From Marivita sp. (GTDB lineage Bacteria; Pseudomonadota; Alphaproteobacteria; Rhodobacterales; Rhodobacteraceae), in the NCBI RefSeq assembly GCF_020055675.1, contig NZ_JAIPUS010000003.1, forward strand, positions 93,993 to 157,992: DNA of 64,000 nt, in the 5' to 3' direction. Numbering within the stretch: the first letter of the stretch is position 1; every line of letters begins with the position of its first letter. The notes below the pieces were generated by a model, which was not told the origin of the DNA, ran no database searches, and saw only the letters and a list, made by a program, of their open reading frames with translations. Positions 37,058 through 46,069 of this stretch are shown here, piece by piece. Position numbers and translations under genes: made by a program.

Positions 37058-38260
37058 ATGGCCAGCGCCACGCCGCAGCGGGACAGCTATGACGTCGTGA
37101 TCGTCGGCGGCGCGATCATGGGCTCTGCGGTGGCGTGGTTCCTGACCGATCTGGGGTTCGACGGGCGCATTCTGGTCGTGGACCGGGACCTGAGTTTCGA
37201 GCGGACGGCTACGGCGACATCGACATCCTGCATAAGGCAGCAGTTCTCGACCGAATTGAACGTCCGGATCAGTCAATTCGGGGCTGACTTCATCACCAAT
37301 CTGCGCGGCTTCATGGGAGGCGACACGCGTGTGCCGCATCTGGGCATCCGCAGTTTCGGCTACCTCTACCTTGCCGATAACGACGCCTTCGCGGCGGATC
37401 TGCGCGCGCGGGCCGCGGTACAAGTGGAGGCGGGTGCGGAGACACGCCTGCTGACGCCGGCCCAGATCGCCCAAGCCTATCCGTTCTATGCGCTGCACGA
37501 CATCGTGTCGGGGTCGATCAACACCCGCAACGAAGGCTATTTCGACAGCATGGCGGTTTTTGAATGGCTGCGGCGGCAGGCGCGCGAACGGGGGGGCGAA
37601 TTCATCGAGTCCGAAGTCGTTGGAATGCAGGTATCGGGTGGGCGCGTCCGGTCGGTGACGCTGGCCAGCGGTGACCGTGTGGCCTGTGGACAGGTCGTCA
37701 ATGCCTCTGGCCCGCGCGCGGCACCCACCGCAGCGATGGCCGGGCTGGCCCTGCCTGTCGAGCCGCGCAAGCGCTATTCGTGGATCTTCAAGGCGGCTCA
37801 GCCGTTCGACCGCGACCTGCCGTTGACGATTGATCCCTCGGGTCTGCATGTGCGCGAAAACGGCGGCGGCACCTACCAGGCGGGGGGACATTTCGATGAC
37901 GACCCGGCGGTTGGTTTCGATGATTTCGAGATGGACCATAGCCTGTGGGAAGACCGGGTCTGGCCGCTTCTGGCTGCGCGCATCCCGCAATTCGAGTCGA
38001 TCCGTCTGACGCATGACTGGGTCGGGCATTACGAAATGAACACCTTCGACCACAACGCGGTGTTGGGGCCGCATCCGGAGGTGGAAAATTTTCATTTCAT
38101 CAACGGGTTCTCGGGGCATGGGCTGCAACAGGCCCCCGCGATGGGACGCGGCCTTGCCGAACTGTTGTGCTTTGGGGATTACCGGGCGCTCGACCTTTCG
38201 GAGTTTCATTACGCGCGCCTGCTGCATGGCGCGGCGCAGGTTGAAAAGGCCGTGATCTGA
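37058..38260 (+). CDS. FAD-dependent oxidoreductase (DAO/FOXRED1-like)
   Basis: 400 aa. Dinucleotide-binding motif VVIVGGAIMGSAVAWFL at the N-terminus, followed by SCIRQQFSTELNVRIS and a C-terminal FINGFSGHGLQQAPAMGRGLAELL typical of the DAO family of amine and amino acid oxidoreductases. It starts 3 bp after the aminotransferase stop, so it is the last member of the cluster. A D-amino acid or N-substituted amino acid substrate is plausible from context only. Confidence 0.85.
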   Translation: MASATPQRDSYDVVIVGGAIMGSAVAWFLTDLGFDGRILVVDRDLSFERTATATSTSCIRQQFSTELNVRISQFGADFITNLRGFMGGDTRVPHLGIRSFGYLYLADNDAFAADLRARAAVQVEAGAETRLLTPAQIAQAYPFYALHDIVSGSINTRNEGYFDSMAVFEWLRRQARERGGEFIESEVVGMQVSGGRVRSVTLASGDRVACGQVVNASGPRAAPTAAMAGLALPVEPRKRYSWIFKAAQPFDRDLPLTIDPSGLHVRENGGGTYQAGGHFDDDPAVGFDDFEMDHSLWEDRVWPLLAARIPQFESIRLTHDWVGHYEMNTFDHNAVLGPHPEVENFHFINGFSGHGLQQAPAMGRGLAELLCFGDYRALDLSEFHYARLLHGAAQVEKAVI

Positions 38261-38349
38261 CACAGGACCGGCTGGCCTCGCCACGCGGCGCGTTGCACCC
38301 TTCCGGCGCCCGCGATAGACTTGTAACACCAGTCGTTGCGGGGGACCCG

Positions 38350-39033
38350 ATGCGCCACTTTCTTTTTGCCGTGCCAGTCCTGTTGGCCTTGGCCGCCTGT
38401 GCCGATCCGACCCGCGACCTTGACGACCCGATCGATCCGATGGGCGATTTCAGTCTTGGCCATGTTGGTGTTGTGGCGCCCAACCTGGAGAAACTCCTGG
38501 CCTCGCGCGATGTGACCCAAGACGAATGGATCGCCGAAATGGAACAGGCGCTGGGCGAACGCTTCAGCCGGTTTGACGGGGGCAGATATTACCACCTGGG
38601 TGTGAGCGTCGAGGCCTATTCCCTGCCGCCCCCCATCATCCCGGGCAAATCCGCCGTGGCGATGAATGTGACGGTCTGGGACGACGCGGCACAAGCCAAG
38701 CTCAACCCCGAGCCGAAGGTGATCCAGGTCATCAAGGTGTTTGAATCGCGCATTTCCAAGAACCGGGACGAGCAGTTGGCCGGTCTTGCCCAGGAAGCCG
38801 CGCGCGAGGTCGAAAACTGGCTTCGCGACATGCAGCAGACCGAGGGCTGGTTCACCGGGCCCGATCAGGAGCAGGCCGGGACTGACGCTGTTGCCGAGGA
38901 CGCGGCGAGCGCCGACCCCGAAACTGTGATGGCACCGCAATCGCAAGCCGTGGTTGTGCCCCCAGAGCTGCTGGAGGTGACCCGGGCCGCGGCGCTCGGG
39001 AACACCGCGCAAGGCCCTGGTCGTTCCGAATAA
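38350..39033 (+). CDS. Hypothetical lipoprotein
   Basis: 227 aa. MRHFLFAVPVLLALAACADP has a clear lipobox LAAC. The mature part is a mixed alpha/beta domain with GGRYYHLGVSVEAYSLPPP and MNVTVWDDAAQAKLNPEPKV, and a long acidic/glutamine-rich C-terminal tail (after about residue 165) that looks disordered. An upstream in-frame ATG at 38293 would destroy the signal peptide. I do not recognise the family. It precedes tuf copy 1 by 126 bp. Confidence 0.78.
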   Translation: MRHFLFAVPVLLALAACADPTRDLDDPIDPMGDFSLGHVGVVAPNLEKLLASRDVTQDEWIAEMEQALGERFSRFDGGRYYHLGVSVEAYSLPPPIIPGKSAVAMNVTVWDDAAQAKLNPEPKVIQVIKVFESRISKNRDEQLAGLAQEAAREVENWLRDMQQTEGWFTGPDQEQAGTDAVAEDAASADPETVMAPQSQAVVVPPELLEVTRAAALGNTAQGPGRSE

Positions 39034-39075
39034 GCACGGCGGGCGCCCCGGCGCTGTCGCCGGGCCGCTTTGGGC

Positions 39076-39104
39076 TTGATTTTCCCGGATTCTGGGCATA
39101 GACG
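39076..39104 (+). promoter_or_regulatory. Candidate promoter of tuf copy 1
   Basis: TTGATT (39076-39081), 17-bp spacer, TAGACG (39099-39104), 56 bp before the tuf start. A reasonable housekeeping-sigma match in an otherwise GC-rich gap; assigned by eye only. Confidence 0.4.
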
Positions 39105-39159
39105 GCGCGCGATGAAAACCGGGTCGGGTGGACCCCCAAACCACGAGGCGCCTGAAGAG

Positions 39160-40335
<1,176 letters not shown>

Positions 40336-40401
40336 ACGCATCCGGTCCCGGCCCGGCGCCGGGACCCGCAATTCCAAACGGACCGCCAGGGTCCGGTGAA
40401 G

Positions 40402-40426
40402 GGGCGCCATGTCGGGCGCCCTTTTT
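40402..40426 (+). terminator. Rho-independent terminator after tuf copy 1
   Basis: GGGCGCC (40402-40408), loop ATGTCG, GGCGCCC (40415-40421), then TTTTT. A further hairpin GGTCCCGGC-N5-GCCGGGACC precedes it just after the stop codon and is shared with tuf copy 2. Confidence 0.85.
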
Positions 40427-40439
40427 GCATGACGCGGCT

Positions 40440-40515
40440 GTCCCACGCGTGGGACGGGCGGTGCAATGCGAGATTTCAATGGGTTAGCGGGGCGAATTCA
40501 GGATTTGTTAACATC
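40440..40515 (+). repeat. 75-bp composite intergenic element, copy 2
   Basis: Perfect 16-bp palindrome GTCCCACGCGTGGGAC (40440-40455), then TCAATGGGTTA at +36 (40476), ATTCA at +56 and the AT-rich ATTTGTTAAC tail. Same blocks and spacing as 31011-31086. It lies between the tuf terminator and the 3' end of the minus-strand YAP-repeat gene. Confidence 0.7.
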
Positions 40516-40552
40516 TGGGTCCCGATCTCGGACCGCGCCGCGCAAGACGGAA

Positions 40553-40576
40553 CGGCCGCCCGGTGTGGGGCGGCCG
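40553..40576 (-). terminator. GC-rich hairpin downstream of the 68-aa YAP protein gene
   Basis: CGGCCGCCC (40553-40561), 6-nt loop, GGGCGGCCG (40568-40576): a 9-bp stem 80 bp past the stop of the minus-strand gene. The T-tract is poor, so it may only be a stabilising or weak terminator structure. Confidence 0.4.
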
Positions 40577-40655
40577 GATCATGGCCCGCGACGGGGCCCC
40601 GAGGGACCACCGTCGCGGTTGGGAGTGGTTGACCCGGCGTGACCGGGCAGCTGGC

Positions 40656-40862
40656 TCACTGGGCCAGCGAGTAGATGACCGCGCGCTTTTCGCTCGCACT
40701 GTCAGCCGAATGCAGCAGCGAAACGATGGTGTTCAACTCGGCCTGGCTCAGGGTCGAGATGTCGACGTTCGGTGCATACTTGTTGATTTCCGAGGTGTTG
40801 ACCATCGCGGATGCAGAGATTGCGGAGAGGCTCAGTGCGGTTGCTGCGATAAGAGTTTTCAT
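40656..40862 (-). CDS. Small secreted protein with one YAP repeat
   Basis: 68 aa. MKTLIAATALSLSAISASAM is a signal peptide. The mature ~47 residues are a single copy of a motif (INKYAPNVDISTLSQAELN, then a Ser/Ala-rich SADSASEKRAVIYSLAQ) that occurs three times, more degenerate in places, in the secreted protein coded at 42663-43250. AAAGGACG precedes the ATG. I know no named family; a periplasmic or extracellular structural or sensing role is possible. Confidence 0.72.
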   Translation of the reverse strand: MKTLIAATALSLSAISASAMVNTSEINKYAPNVDISTLSQAELNTIVSLLHSADSASEKRAVIYSLAQ

Positions 40863-41898
40863 TGGTTTCGTCCTTTGTTTGCGCCTTTGACTGCGGCGCG
40901 TTTTGGTCTGTGTGCCGGTCTGTGTGTCCGACACCAACCTATCTGGGGTCTGAAACGGCCGGAGTGAATTCACGCTTTTTGCACAGGGTCTCTCGCAAAG
41001 TTGGCCTTGACGGATCGACCGCTTGTCCGGTGTATGTGCATAAGTGCACAGATTTGGTTCAGCCCCTATTTCAAAGGGGTTTGCGGCAGGGACAATCGCC
41101 ACGAGATGACACCATGGCGTGACAGACATCAGGCCGTCAGAGGCTTTGCGCGATGTATCAACAAGATGTGACTGTCCGGAAAAGAACAATTATTTCAACG
41201 AGAACACGGATGCGCGACGGGATGCGAGGCGCTGTGTGATCTGTCTTTTCCCGGTCCGCGACGCGGGGCGGATGAGTCGGTGCTGCCCGGAGCCGCAGGG
41301 CGGGCCGCGTGGAGGATATCAGCGGCGGGGCAGGGGCGTATGCGCCCCGGAGTCGGCGCTGCGGAGCCGGCGATCAACCCGTTGGTGCGTATATGCGGGG
41401 AAAGATGACGCAGGTGCCGCGAGACGCGAAACCGGCCTGTCTGACGGCAGGCGGGTTTGACGGTTCGGGTCGGACATTGGCCCGCATCCGGGCATGGCCC
41501 GTCGCAAGCCATTGCGGCAAAGAGCCTCTGGCCGTGGCCGGGCTGCTGGCGCCCACGTCGCGGAAATCCGCGTGCAGGCGTAGATGTCGATCAATCAGGA
41601 CTGGTGAGGCCGGCGCCAGTCGCGCCGATGGGGCGGGGCTGGGACTTCGGTGCAGTTTCGGCATCAAGTTTGCAAAGGGGTGTTTTGCTCGCAGTGTGGA
41701 CAAAATGGCAAAAAGGGATCGCGTGCCCCTGTTTCGCATCAGACGGGCCGGCGCGACCACGCGGGCCGGTCCGCTGTCACGGCCTTTTGCACGGCCGGTG
41801 GTCTTGTCGGGTCAAGGGGAGGTCTGGACCGATCGTGTCCCGACCGGGCGTCCGGGACGCCGTCACGAGGGGTGGACGACGGGGTCGAGGTGGCGCGT
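40863..41898. other. 1-kb gene-free stretch
   Basis: No convincing gene on either strand. Near 41035-41050 is TGTGCA-TAAG-TGCACA, a 16-nt inverted repeat 170 bp upstream of the minus-strand YAP protein gene and a possible operator; at 41063-41079 CCCCT-N7-AGGGG forms a small hairpin. The frames at 41309-41989 (+) and 41374-41760 (-) are Arg/Pro/Gly-rich shadows of high GC and have no recognisable domain. An sRNA cannot be excluded. Confidence 0.5.
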
Positions 41899-42120
41899 TC
41901 ACGCCAACCCGGCAGATTTCTTCGCAATGCGCGGAATCTCGCTGCGGTGGAAGCCGAAATCGGCGAGGTCGCGGTCGCTGAGGGCTTGAAGTTCGTTGAC
42001 CGTCTGGCGGTACATCTTGCGCTTTTGACTGCGTTCGACAAGTGTTTCCAGAATGCGATGGTATCGTGCCTTGAGGCCGAGTCCATCGAACCGGGTCGGG
42101 CTGTTATTTGCGTAGGCCAT
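41899..42120 (-). CDS. DUF1127 (YjiS-like) small protein
   Basis: 73 aa. The C-terminal half carries the DUF1127 signature LQALSDRDLADFGFHRSEI preceded by a basic helix (RSQKRKMYRQTVNEL). Such proteins are small arginine-rich RNA- or membrane-associated regulators of phosphate, polyamine or stress responses in alphaproteobacteria. A strong AGGAGG lies seven bases before the ATG. Single gene. Confidence 0.88.
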   Translation of the reverse strand: MAYANNSPTRFDGLGLKARYHRILETLVERSQKRKMYRQTVNELQALSDRDLADFGFHRSEIPRIAKKSAGLA

Positions 42121-42343
42121 GTGAAGCCTCCTGTGTTCGGGTCAGCACGTGATTGCGCTAACACCGTAAAAAATAGTCGGATGCTGCACCTGCACAATGG
42201 ACAAACCTGCAATGCCGCCCTGCAGCATGAGCAAGGCTGAGATACCGGGCGATTGGCATCGGCGTGGCAGCATGGGGCGCAAGGATCGCCCGAGGGTCCT
42301 GCGCGCGATCCCTAGGCCCGGTGCCAGGCGGGGCTGGCCCGGA

Positions 42344-42403
42344 CAGGCAGGTTCTTCTCGGGCAAGTTTATTACGGGCAGATTTTTCACGGGCAAATTTG
42401 TCG
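42344..42403 (+). repeat. Four-unit 15-bp tandem repeat upstream of tRNA-Trp
   Basis: Four adjacent 15-bp units starting GGCAGGTTCTTCTCG, GGCAAGTTTATTACG, GGCAGATTTTTCACG and GGCAAATTTGTCGGG (42344, 42359, 42374, 42389). In one plus frame they read as A(S/D/N)LxR-type pentapeptides (ASLLR, ADFSR, ANLSG), so they may be a remnant of a pentapeptide-repeat gene; the frame is not otherwise gene-like. Confidence 0.7.
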
Positions 42404-42466
42404 GGCCGAGGCGCGATCTGGCCCTTGATTTCACCGAAGGCTTGGAATACGCGTCTCCTCGGTCGT

Positions 42467-42542
42467 AGGGGTATAGCTCAGTTGGTAGAGCGACGGTCTC
42501 CAAAACCGTAGGTCCCGGGTTCGAGCCCTGGTGCCCCTGCCA
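42467..42542 (+). tRNA. tRNA-Trp (CCA anticodon)
   Basis: 76 nt including encoded CCA. Acceptor AGGGGTA/TGCCCCT (one G-U), D arm GCTC-AGTTGGTA-GAGC, anticodon arm ACGGT-CTCCAAA-ACCGT with CCA at 42500-42502, T arm CCGGG-TTCGAGC-CCTGG. The place between tuf and secE is the usual one. TTGATT at 42425 with an AATACG-like box 15-16 bp later is a possible promoter. Confidence 0.97.
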
Positions 42543-42601
42543 TGACCGCATGCGCAATTCGCTGTCCGCAAGGGGCCTGCGATCCGGGCTGTGCGCAGAC
42601 G

Positions 42602-42626
42602 AAAAAGGGCCGCTCGAAAGCGGCCC
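42602..42626 (-). terminator. Rho-independent terminator of the 195-aa YAP-repeat gene
   Basis: On the minus strand GGGCCGCT, loop TTCG, AGCGGCCC is followed by TTTTTC. Perfect 8-bp stem with a UUCG-type tetraloop, 36 bp past the stop codon of the minus-strand gene. Confidence 0.85.
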
Positions 42627-42662
42627 GTTCCCAGATATAACGACTGCCGGTTTCGGCTGCGT

Positions 42663-43250
42663 TTACCCGCTGACCAGTTGTTGAATCTGCTGGGTCTTCT
42701 CGCCGTTCGACATCCCGCTATAGGCATAGCTCAGCGCGAGATTCACTTCGTCCTCGGTCAGGTTGGACAGGTCCGCCTGCGGCGCATAGCTGCGAATGAG
42801 GTTCATCTGACCTTCGGTGACCATTGCCATCATGTCGGCATCCATTTCCGAGCCGTCCAGGATTTGTGCGACGCGATCCGTGATGACGGAACGGCTGTCG
42901 CCGGAATAGGTCACCGCGAGAGCCGCTTCGGCTTGGGCTTGCGTGATATCGGTGTAATCCGCATCGGGCGCGTAGTCTTCAAGCCGGAGCATCACGGTTT
43001 CACTGATCGTGACCGACCCGTTTGCCCCGTTGTCATCGAGTGCCAGGGACCGCAGTTTCCCCATCTTTTCACTGTTCGACATGCCAGAGGTGACGATGCC
43101 ATAGGCGATGTTGAAATCGCGTTCGGTGTAATTCGATGTGTCGATCCCGCTGCTGAAGCTCATCACCTGTTCTTTCTGCTGCTCGGTCGCGGCAAGGCCG
43201 GCCGTGGCCAGAGTGGTGGCGAGTGCGGTTGCAATCATCATGCGTTTCAT
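42663..43250 (-). CDS. Secreted protein with three YAP repeats
   Basis: 195 aa. Signal peptide MKRMMIATALATTLATAGLA. The mature part has three ~40-residue units separated by short linkers: unit 1 IDTSNYTERDFNIAYGIVTS with GMSNSEK; unit 2 LEDYAPDADYTDITQAQAE with YSGDSRS; unit 3 IRSYAPQADLSNLTEDEVN with YSGMSNGEK. Consensus: Y-A-P-x-A-D-x-S-x-L-T-x-x-E-x-N, then YSGMSNGEK. It is paralogous to the 68-aa protein 2 kb away. AAAGGAGA lies just before the ATG. No known family recognised; a perfect terminator follows. Confidence 0.78.
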   Translation of the reverse strand: MKRMMIATALATTLATAGLAATEQQKEQVMSFSSGIDTSNYTERDFNIAYGIVTSGMSNSEKMGKLRSLALDDNGANGSVTISETVMLRLEDYAPDADYTDITQAQAEAALAVTYSGDSRSVITDRVAQILDGSEMDADMMAMVTEGQMNLIRSYAPQADLSNLTEDEVNLALSYAYSGMSNGEKTQQIQQLVSG

Positions 43251-43549
43251 TGTGATCTCCTTTCGGTCGGATATGTTTTTCCGTCGTCCAGTCCCGATGA
43301 CGTGTTGCGCCGCCGGTTCTGGGTGGACAACGGGCTGCGGCCGCAGAGCGTTCCCGGAAAAAACACCGGACATCAGACACATGATTGTGAGCGCGTCTTT
43401 GGAACTTTTCGGGGCGAGGCGTGTTGGCCCGCGCCCCTTTAAGTAGCGCCTGCCCGGACAGGCCGGGGTCGTGCAAACGCCGTCTCCAGCTTGATCTTCG
43501 CCGCGTTCCTCGTTATGTGCCGGGCAACACGCGGGCAAAGGGTATGCGC

Positions 43550-43747
43550 ATGGCAACGACCAATCCACTTCAATTCATCCAGCAAACCCGGGCCGAGATC
43601 TCAAAGATTGTCTGGCCGACGCGGCGCGAGGTGCTGTTGACCACCGTGATGGTGTTCATCATGGCGGCGCTCACGGCGGTGTTCTTTGCCCTGGTCGATC
43701 TTCTGATCCGCAGCGGTCTGCAAGGGCTGCTGGCCATTTTCGGCTAG
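43550..43747 (+). CDS. secE: Preprotein translocase subunit SecE
   Basis: 65 aa. Single-TM SecE of the SecYEG channel. Amphipathic helix QFIQQTRAEISKIVWPTRREV carries the conserved WPTRxE motif, followed by the membrane helix VMVFIMAALTAVFFALVDLL. AAAGGG seven bases upstream favours the second of two close ATGs (43550 rather than 43544). Followed by nusG as in most bacteria. Confidence 0.94.
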   Translation: MATTNPLQFIQQTRAEISKIVWPTRREVLLTTVMVFIMAALTAVFFALVDLLIRSGLQGLLAIFG

Positions 43748-43925
43748 GGTCCGTCTGCTCTTGAAAAGGGCGGGGCAAGGCGGTACGTGAGCGGTAAGAT
43801 CGGAATGAGGCGTGCATCGATTCGAGTTGCACGCCGCTTTTTTATTCCGCGCGGGCGGTTTTCAGGGCTTGCGACAGAAATCAGACGGCATCCCAAGCCG
43901 CGCGAACAAAGAGGTTTGTGACCAG

Positions 43926-44459
43926 ATGGCGAAGCGGTGGTACTCGGTCAGCGTTCTTTCGAATTTCGAAAAGAAGATCGCGGAGCAGATCCTTCAGGCT
44001 GTGGAAGAGCAGGGCCTACAAGACCAGATCGAGGAAGTGATGGTTCCGACCGAGGAAGTGATCGAAATCCGGCGCGGCAAGAAGGTCACGGCGGAGCGGC
44101 GCTTCATGCCCGGTTACGTTCTCGTCCGGATGGAAATGTCGGACCAGGGGTATCACCTGATCAACTCGATCAACCGCGTGACCGGCTTCTTGGGGCCGCA
44201 GGGCCGCCCGATGCCGATGCGCGATGCCGAGGTGCAGGCGATCCTGGGTCGTGTCGCCGAGGGCGAGGAATCCCCGCGCACGCTCATTCATTTCGAGGTC
44301 GGCGAGAAGGTCAAGGTCAACGAGGGTCCGTTCGAGGATTTCGATGGCATGATCGAAGAGGTCGACGACGACAACCAGCGCCTCAAGGTGTCGGTGGTGA
44401 TCTTTGGCCGGGAAACCCCGGTCGAACTGGAATACACGCAGGTCACGAAGCAATCGTGA
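43926..44459 (+). CDS. nusG: Transcription termination/antitermination factor NusG
   Basis: 177 aa. NGN domain (RWYSVSVLSNFEKKIAEQI; RFMPGYVLVRMEMSD) and C-terminal KOW domain (FEVGEKVKVNEGPFEDFDG). It binds RNA polymerase and links it to Rho or to the ribosome. MAKRWYSV at 43926 is the start; the frame open from 43812 is not protein-like. A GGTGCGTGA-type hairpin follows the stop by 8 bp. Confidence 0.95.
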   Translation: MAKRWYSVSVLSNFEKKIAEQILQAVEEQGLQDQIEEVMVPTEEVIEIRRGKKVTAERRFMPGYVLVRMEMSDQGYHLINSINRVTGFLGPQGRPMPMRDAEVQAILGRVAEGEESPRTLIHFEVGEKVKVNEGPFEDFDGMIEEVDDDNQRLKVSVVIFGRETPVELEYTQVTKQS

Positions 44460-44467
44460 CCGGTGTC

Positions 44468-44487
44468 GGTGCGTGATGTCACGCACC
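44468..44487. repeat. GGTGCGTG hairpin after nusG
   Basis: GGTGCGTGATGTCACGCACC, a perfect 20-nt inverted repeat 8 bp after the nusG stop. It belongs to the same family as the hairpins after rplL (degenerate), rpoB and fusA. No T-tract follows. Confidence 0.75.
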
Positions 44488-44649
44488 TCGTGGCGCTTGC
44501 CAAATCCGATCGCCGGATTTAAGCGCTGCACGCTGCCGAATGCGCGGCGTTTCATGTGGGAGGCAAGCGGCACGCGTGTCGCGACCCAGACCACACAACA
44601 GAGTTGGCCGTGACACGCGTGGTGCGGCCGTTGGAAAAGGAGAGGCCAG

Positions 44650-45099
44650 ATGGCCAAGAAACTTGCTGGCAAGATGAAGCTGCAGATCCCTGCAGGTCAA
44701 GCCAACCCGAGCCCGCCCGTGGGCCCTGCGCTGGGCCAGCGCGGTATCAACATCATGGAATTCTGCAAGGCGTTCAATGCCAAGACGCAGGAGATGGAGC
44801 AGGGCGCGCCGTGCCCGACCGAGATTGTCTATTACCAAGACAAATCCTTCACCATGAACATCAAGACGCCGCCGGCCTCGTATTACCTGAAGAAAGCCGC
44901 CGGCATGAAACCGGTCGGCAAGCGGAACCGTCCGCGCGGCGCCGAAGCGCCGGGCCGCGAGACCATCGCCACCGTCTCGGCAAAGCAGGTGCGCGAAATC
45001 GCCGAAGCGAAGATGCAGGACCTCAATGCGAATACCGTTGAAGACGCAATGAAAATCATCGTGGGCTCTGCAAAGTCCATGGGCATCGAGGTGAAGTAA
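44650..45099 (+). CDS. rplK: 50S ribosomal protein L11
   Basis: 149 aa. L11 binds the GTPase-associated region of 23S rRNA and helps factor binding. [20 protein letters not shown], then [22 protein letters not shown] and the C-terminal rRNA-binding domain ending [18 protein letters not shown] precedes the ATG. One base separates it from rplA. Confidence 0.97.
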   Translation: MAKKLAGKMKLQIPAGQANPSPPVGPALGQRGINIMEFCKAFNAKTQEMEQGAPCPTEIVYYQDKSFTMNIKTPPASYYLKKAAGMKPVGKRNRPRGAEAPGRETIATVSAKQVREIAEAKMQDLNANTVEDAMKIIVGSAKSMGIEVK

Positions 45100-45100
45100 G

Positions 45101-45799
45101 ATGGCAAAGCTTGGAAAACGCACCCGCGCCGTACGCGAAGCCGTTGCTGGCGTGGAAGACGTGACAGTTGAACAGGCCGTCGCGCTGATCAAGGCAAACG
45201 CGAACGCGAAATTCGACGAAACGCTCGAGATCGCGATGAACCTTGGTGTGGACACACGGCACGCGGACCAGATGGTGCGCGGTGTGGTCGGCCTGCCGAA
45301 CGGCACCGGCAAGACGGTGCGCGTTGCGGTCTTCGCACGTGGGCCGAAAGCCGAGGAAGCGCAAGCGGCGGGTGCCGACATTGTCGGCGCGGAAGACCTG
45401 ATGGAAACCGTTCAGGGCGGGACCATCGAGTTTGATCGCTGCATCGCCACACCGGACATGATGCCGATCGTGGGGCGTCTCGGCAAGGTTCTTGGCCCGC
45501 GCAACCTGATGCCGAACCCGAAGGTCGGCACGGTGACAATGGACGTCAAGGAAGCCGTCGAAGCGGCCAAGGGCGGACAGGTTCAGTTCAAGGCGGAAAA
45601 AGGCGGCGTTGTGCACGCCGGTATTGGCAAGGCGTCCTTCGACCAGGACAAACTGGTCGAGAACATCAAGGCATTTGTCGATGCCGTGGCCAAGGCCAAG
45701 CCGTCTGGCGCAAAAGGCACCTATATGAAGAAGATCGCGCTGTCTTCGACCATGGGTCCGGGTGTGACCGTGTCGGTGGATGATGCCGCCGGCCACTGA
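45101..45799 (+). CDS. rplA: 50S ribosomal protein L1
   Basis: 232 aa. L1 of the ribosomal stalk that moves E-site tRNA and usually represses its own rplKA mRNA. Landmarks: [40 protein letters not shown]. Followed at 30 bp by a terminator, so rplKA is separated from rplJL-rpoBC here. Confidence 0.97.
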   Translation: MAKLGKRTRAVREAVAGVEDVTVEQAVALIKANANAKFDETLEIAMNLGVDTRHADQMVRGVVGLPNGTGKTVRVAVFARGPKAEEAQAAGADIVGAEDLMETVQGGTIEFDRCIATPDMMPIVGRLGKVLGPRNLMPNPKVGTVTMDVKEAVEAAKGGQVQFKAEKGGVVHAGIGKASFDQDKLVENIKAFVDAVAKAKPSGAKGTYMKKIALSSTMGPGVTVSVDDAAGH

Positions 45800-45828
45800 G
45801 GCACCCCGAGACATACGATTTGAATTGC

Positions 45829-45852
45829 GGCGTCCCGAGGGGCGCCGTTTTT
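45829..45852 (+). terminator. Terminator after rplA
   Basis: GGCGTCC (45829-45835), loop CGAG, GGGCGCC (45840-45846, one G-U pair), then GTTTTT. Placed 30 bp after the rplA stop. Confidence 0.75.
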
Positions 45853-46035
45853 CGTTGTTGGCTCTTGCCGCGACCGATCCTATTTTTGCCAAGCCGCGCG
45901 TGATGTGCGGGGCACCGATCATCGCGGTGACGCTTTCTGATATCGGCGGCATATTTTGCATCCGACGGCACAGGGCCCGGCGATGGCGTAGATGCGTCAG
46001 GGCAACGGGTGCCGTCCGGCCGGGAAAGAAGGATT

Positions 46036-46063
46036 TTGCCTTGAAGCCGACCCGTGTTATAAC
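46036..46063 (+). promoter_or_regulatory. Candidate rplJL-rpoBC promoter
   Basis: TTGCCT (46036-46041), 16-bp spacer, TATAAC (46058-46063). The -10 overlaps a perfect palindrome ACTGATATCAGT (46062-46073), a possible operator. It is the best promoter match in the 576-bp gap between rplA and rplJ. Confidence 0.5.
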
Positions 46064-46069
46064 TGATAT

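Noticed and set aside
40337..40372. The GGTCCCGGC/GCCGGGACC hairpin directly after tuf as the main terminator
   Set aside because: It lacks a T-tract; the hairpin at 40402-40426 with TTTTT is the better terminator.
41309..41989. A 226-codon plus frame in the gap before DUF1127
   Set aside because: It overlaps the DUF1127 gene on the other strand and is Arg/Gly/Ser-rich without hydrophobic pattern or RBS.
42197..42511. A plus frame that contains pentapeptide-like repeats
   Set aside because: It runs into tRNA-Trp and the repeats cover only four units; reported as a tandem repeat rather than a gene.
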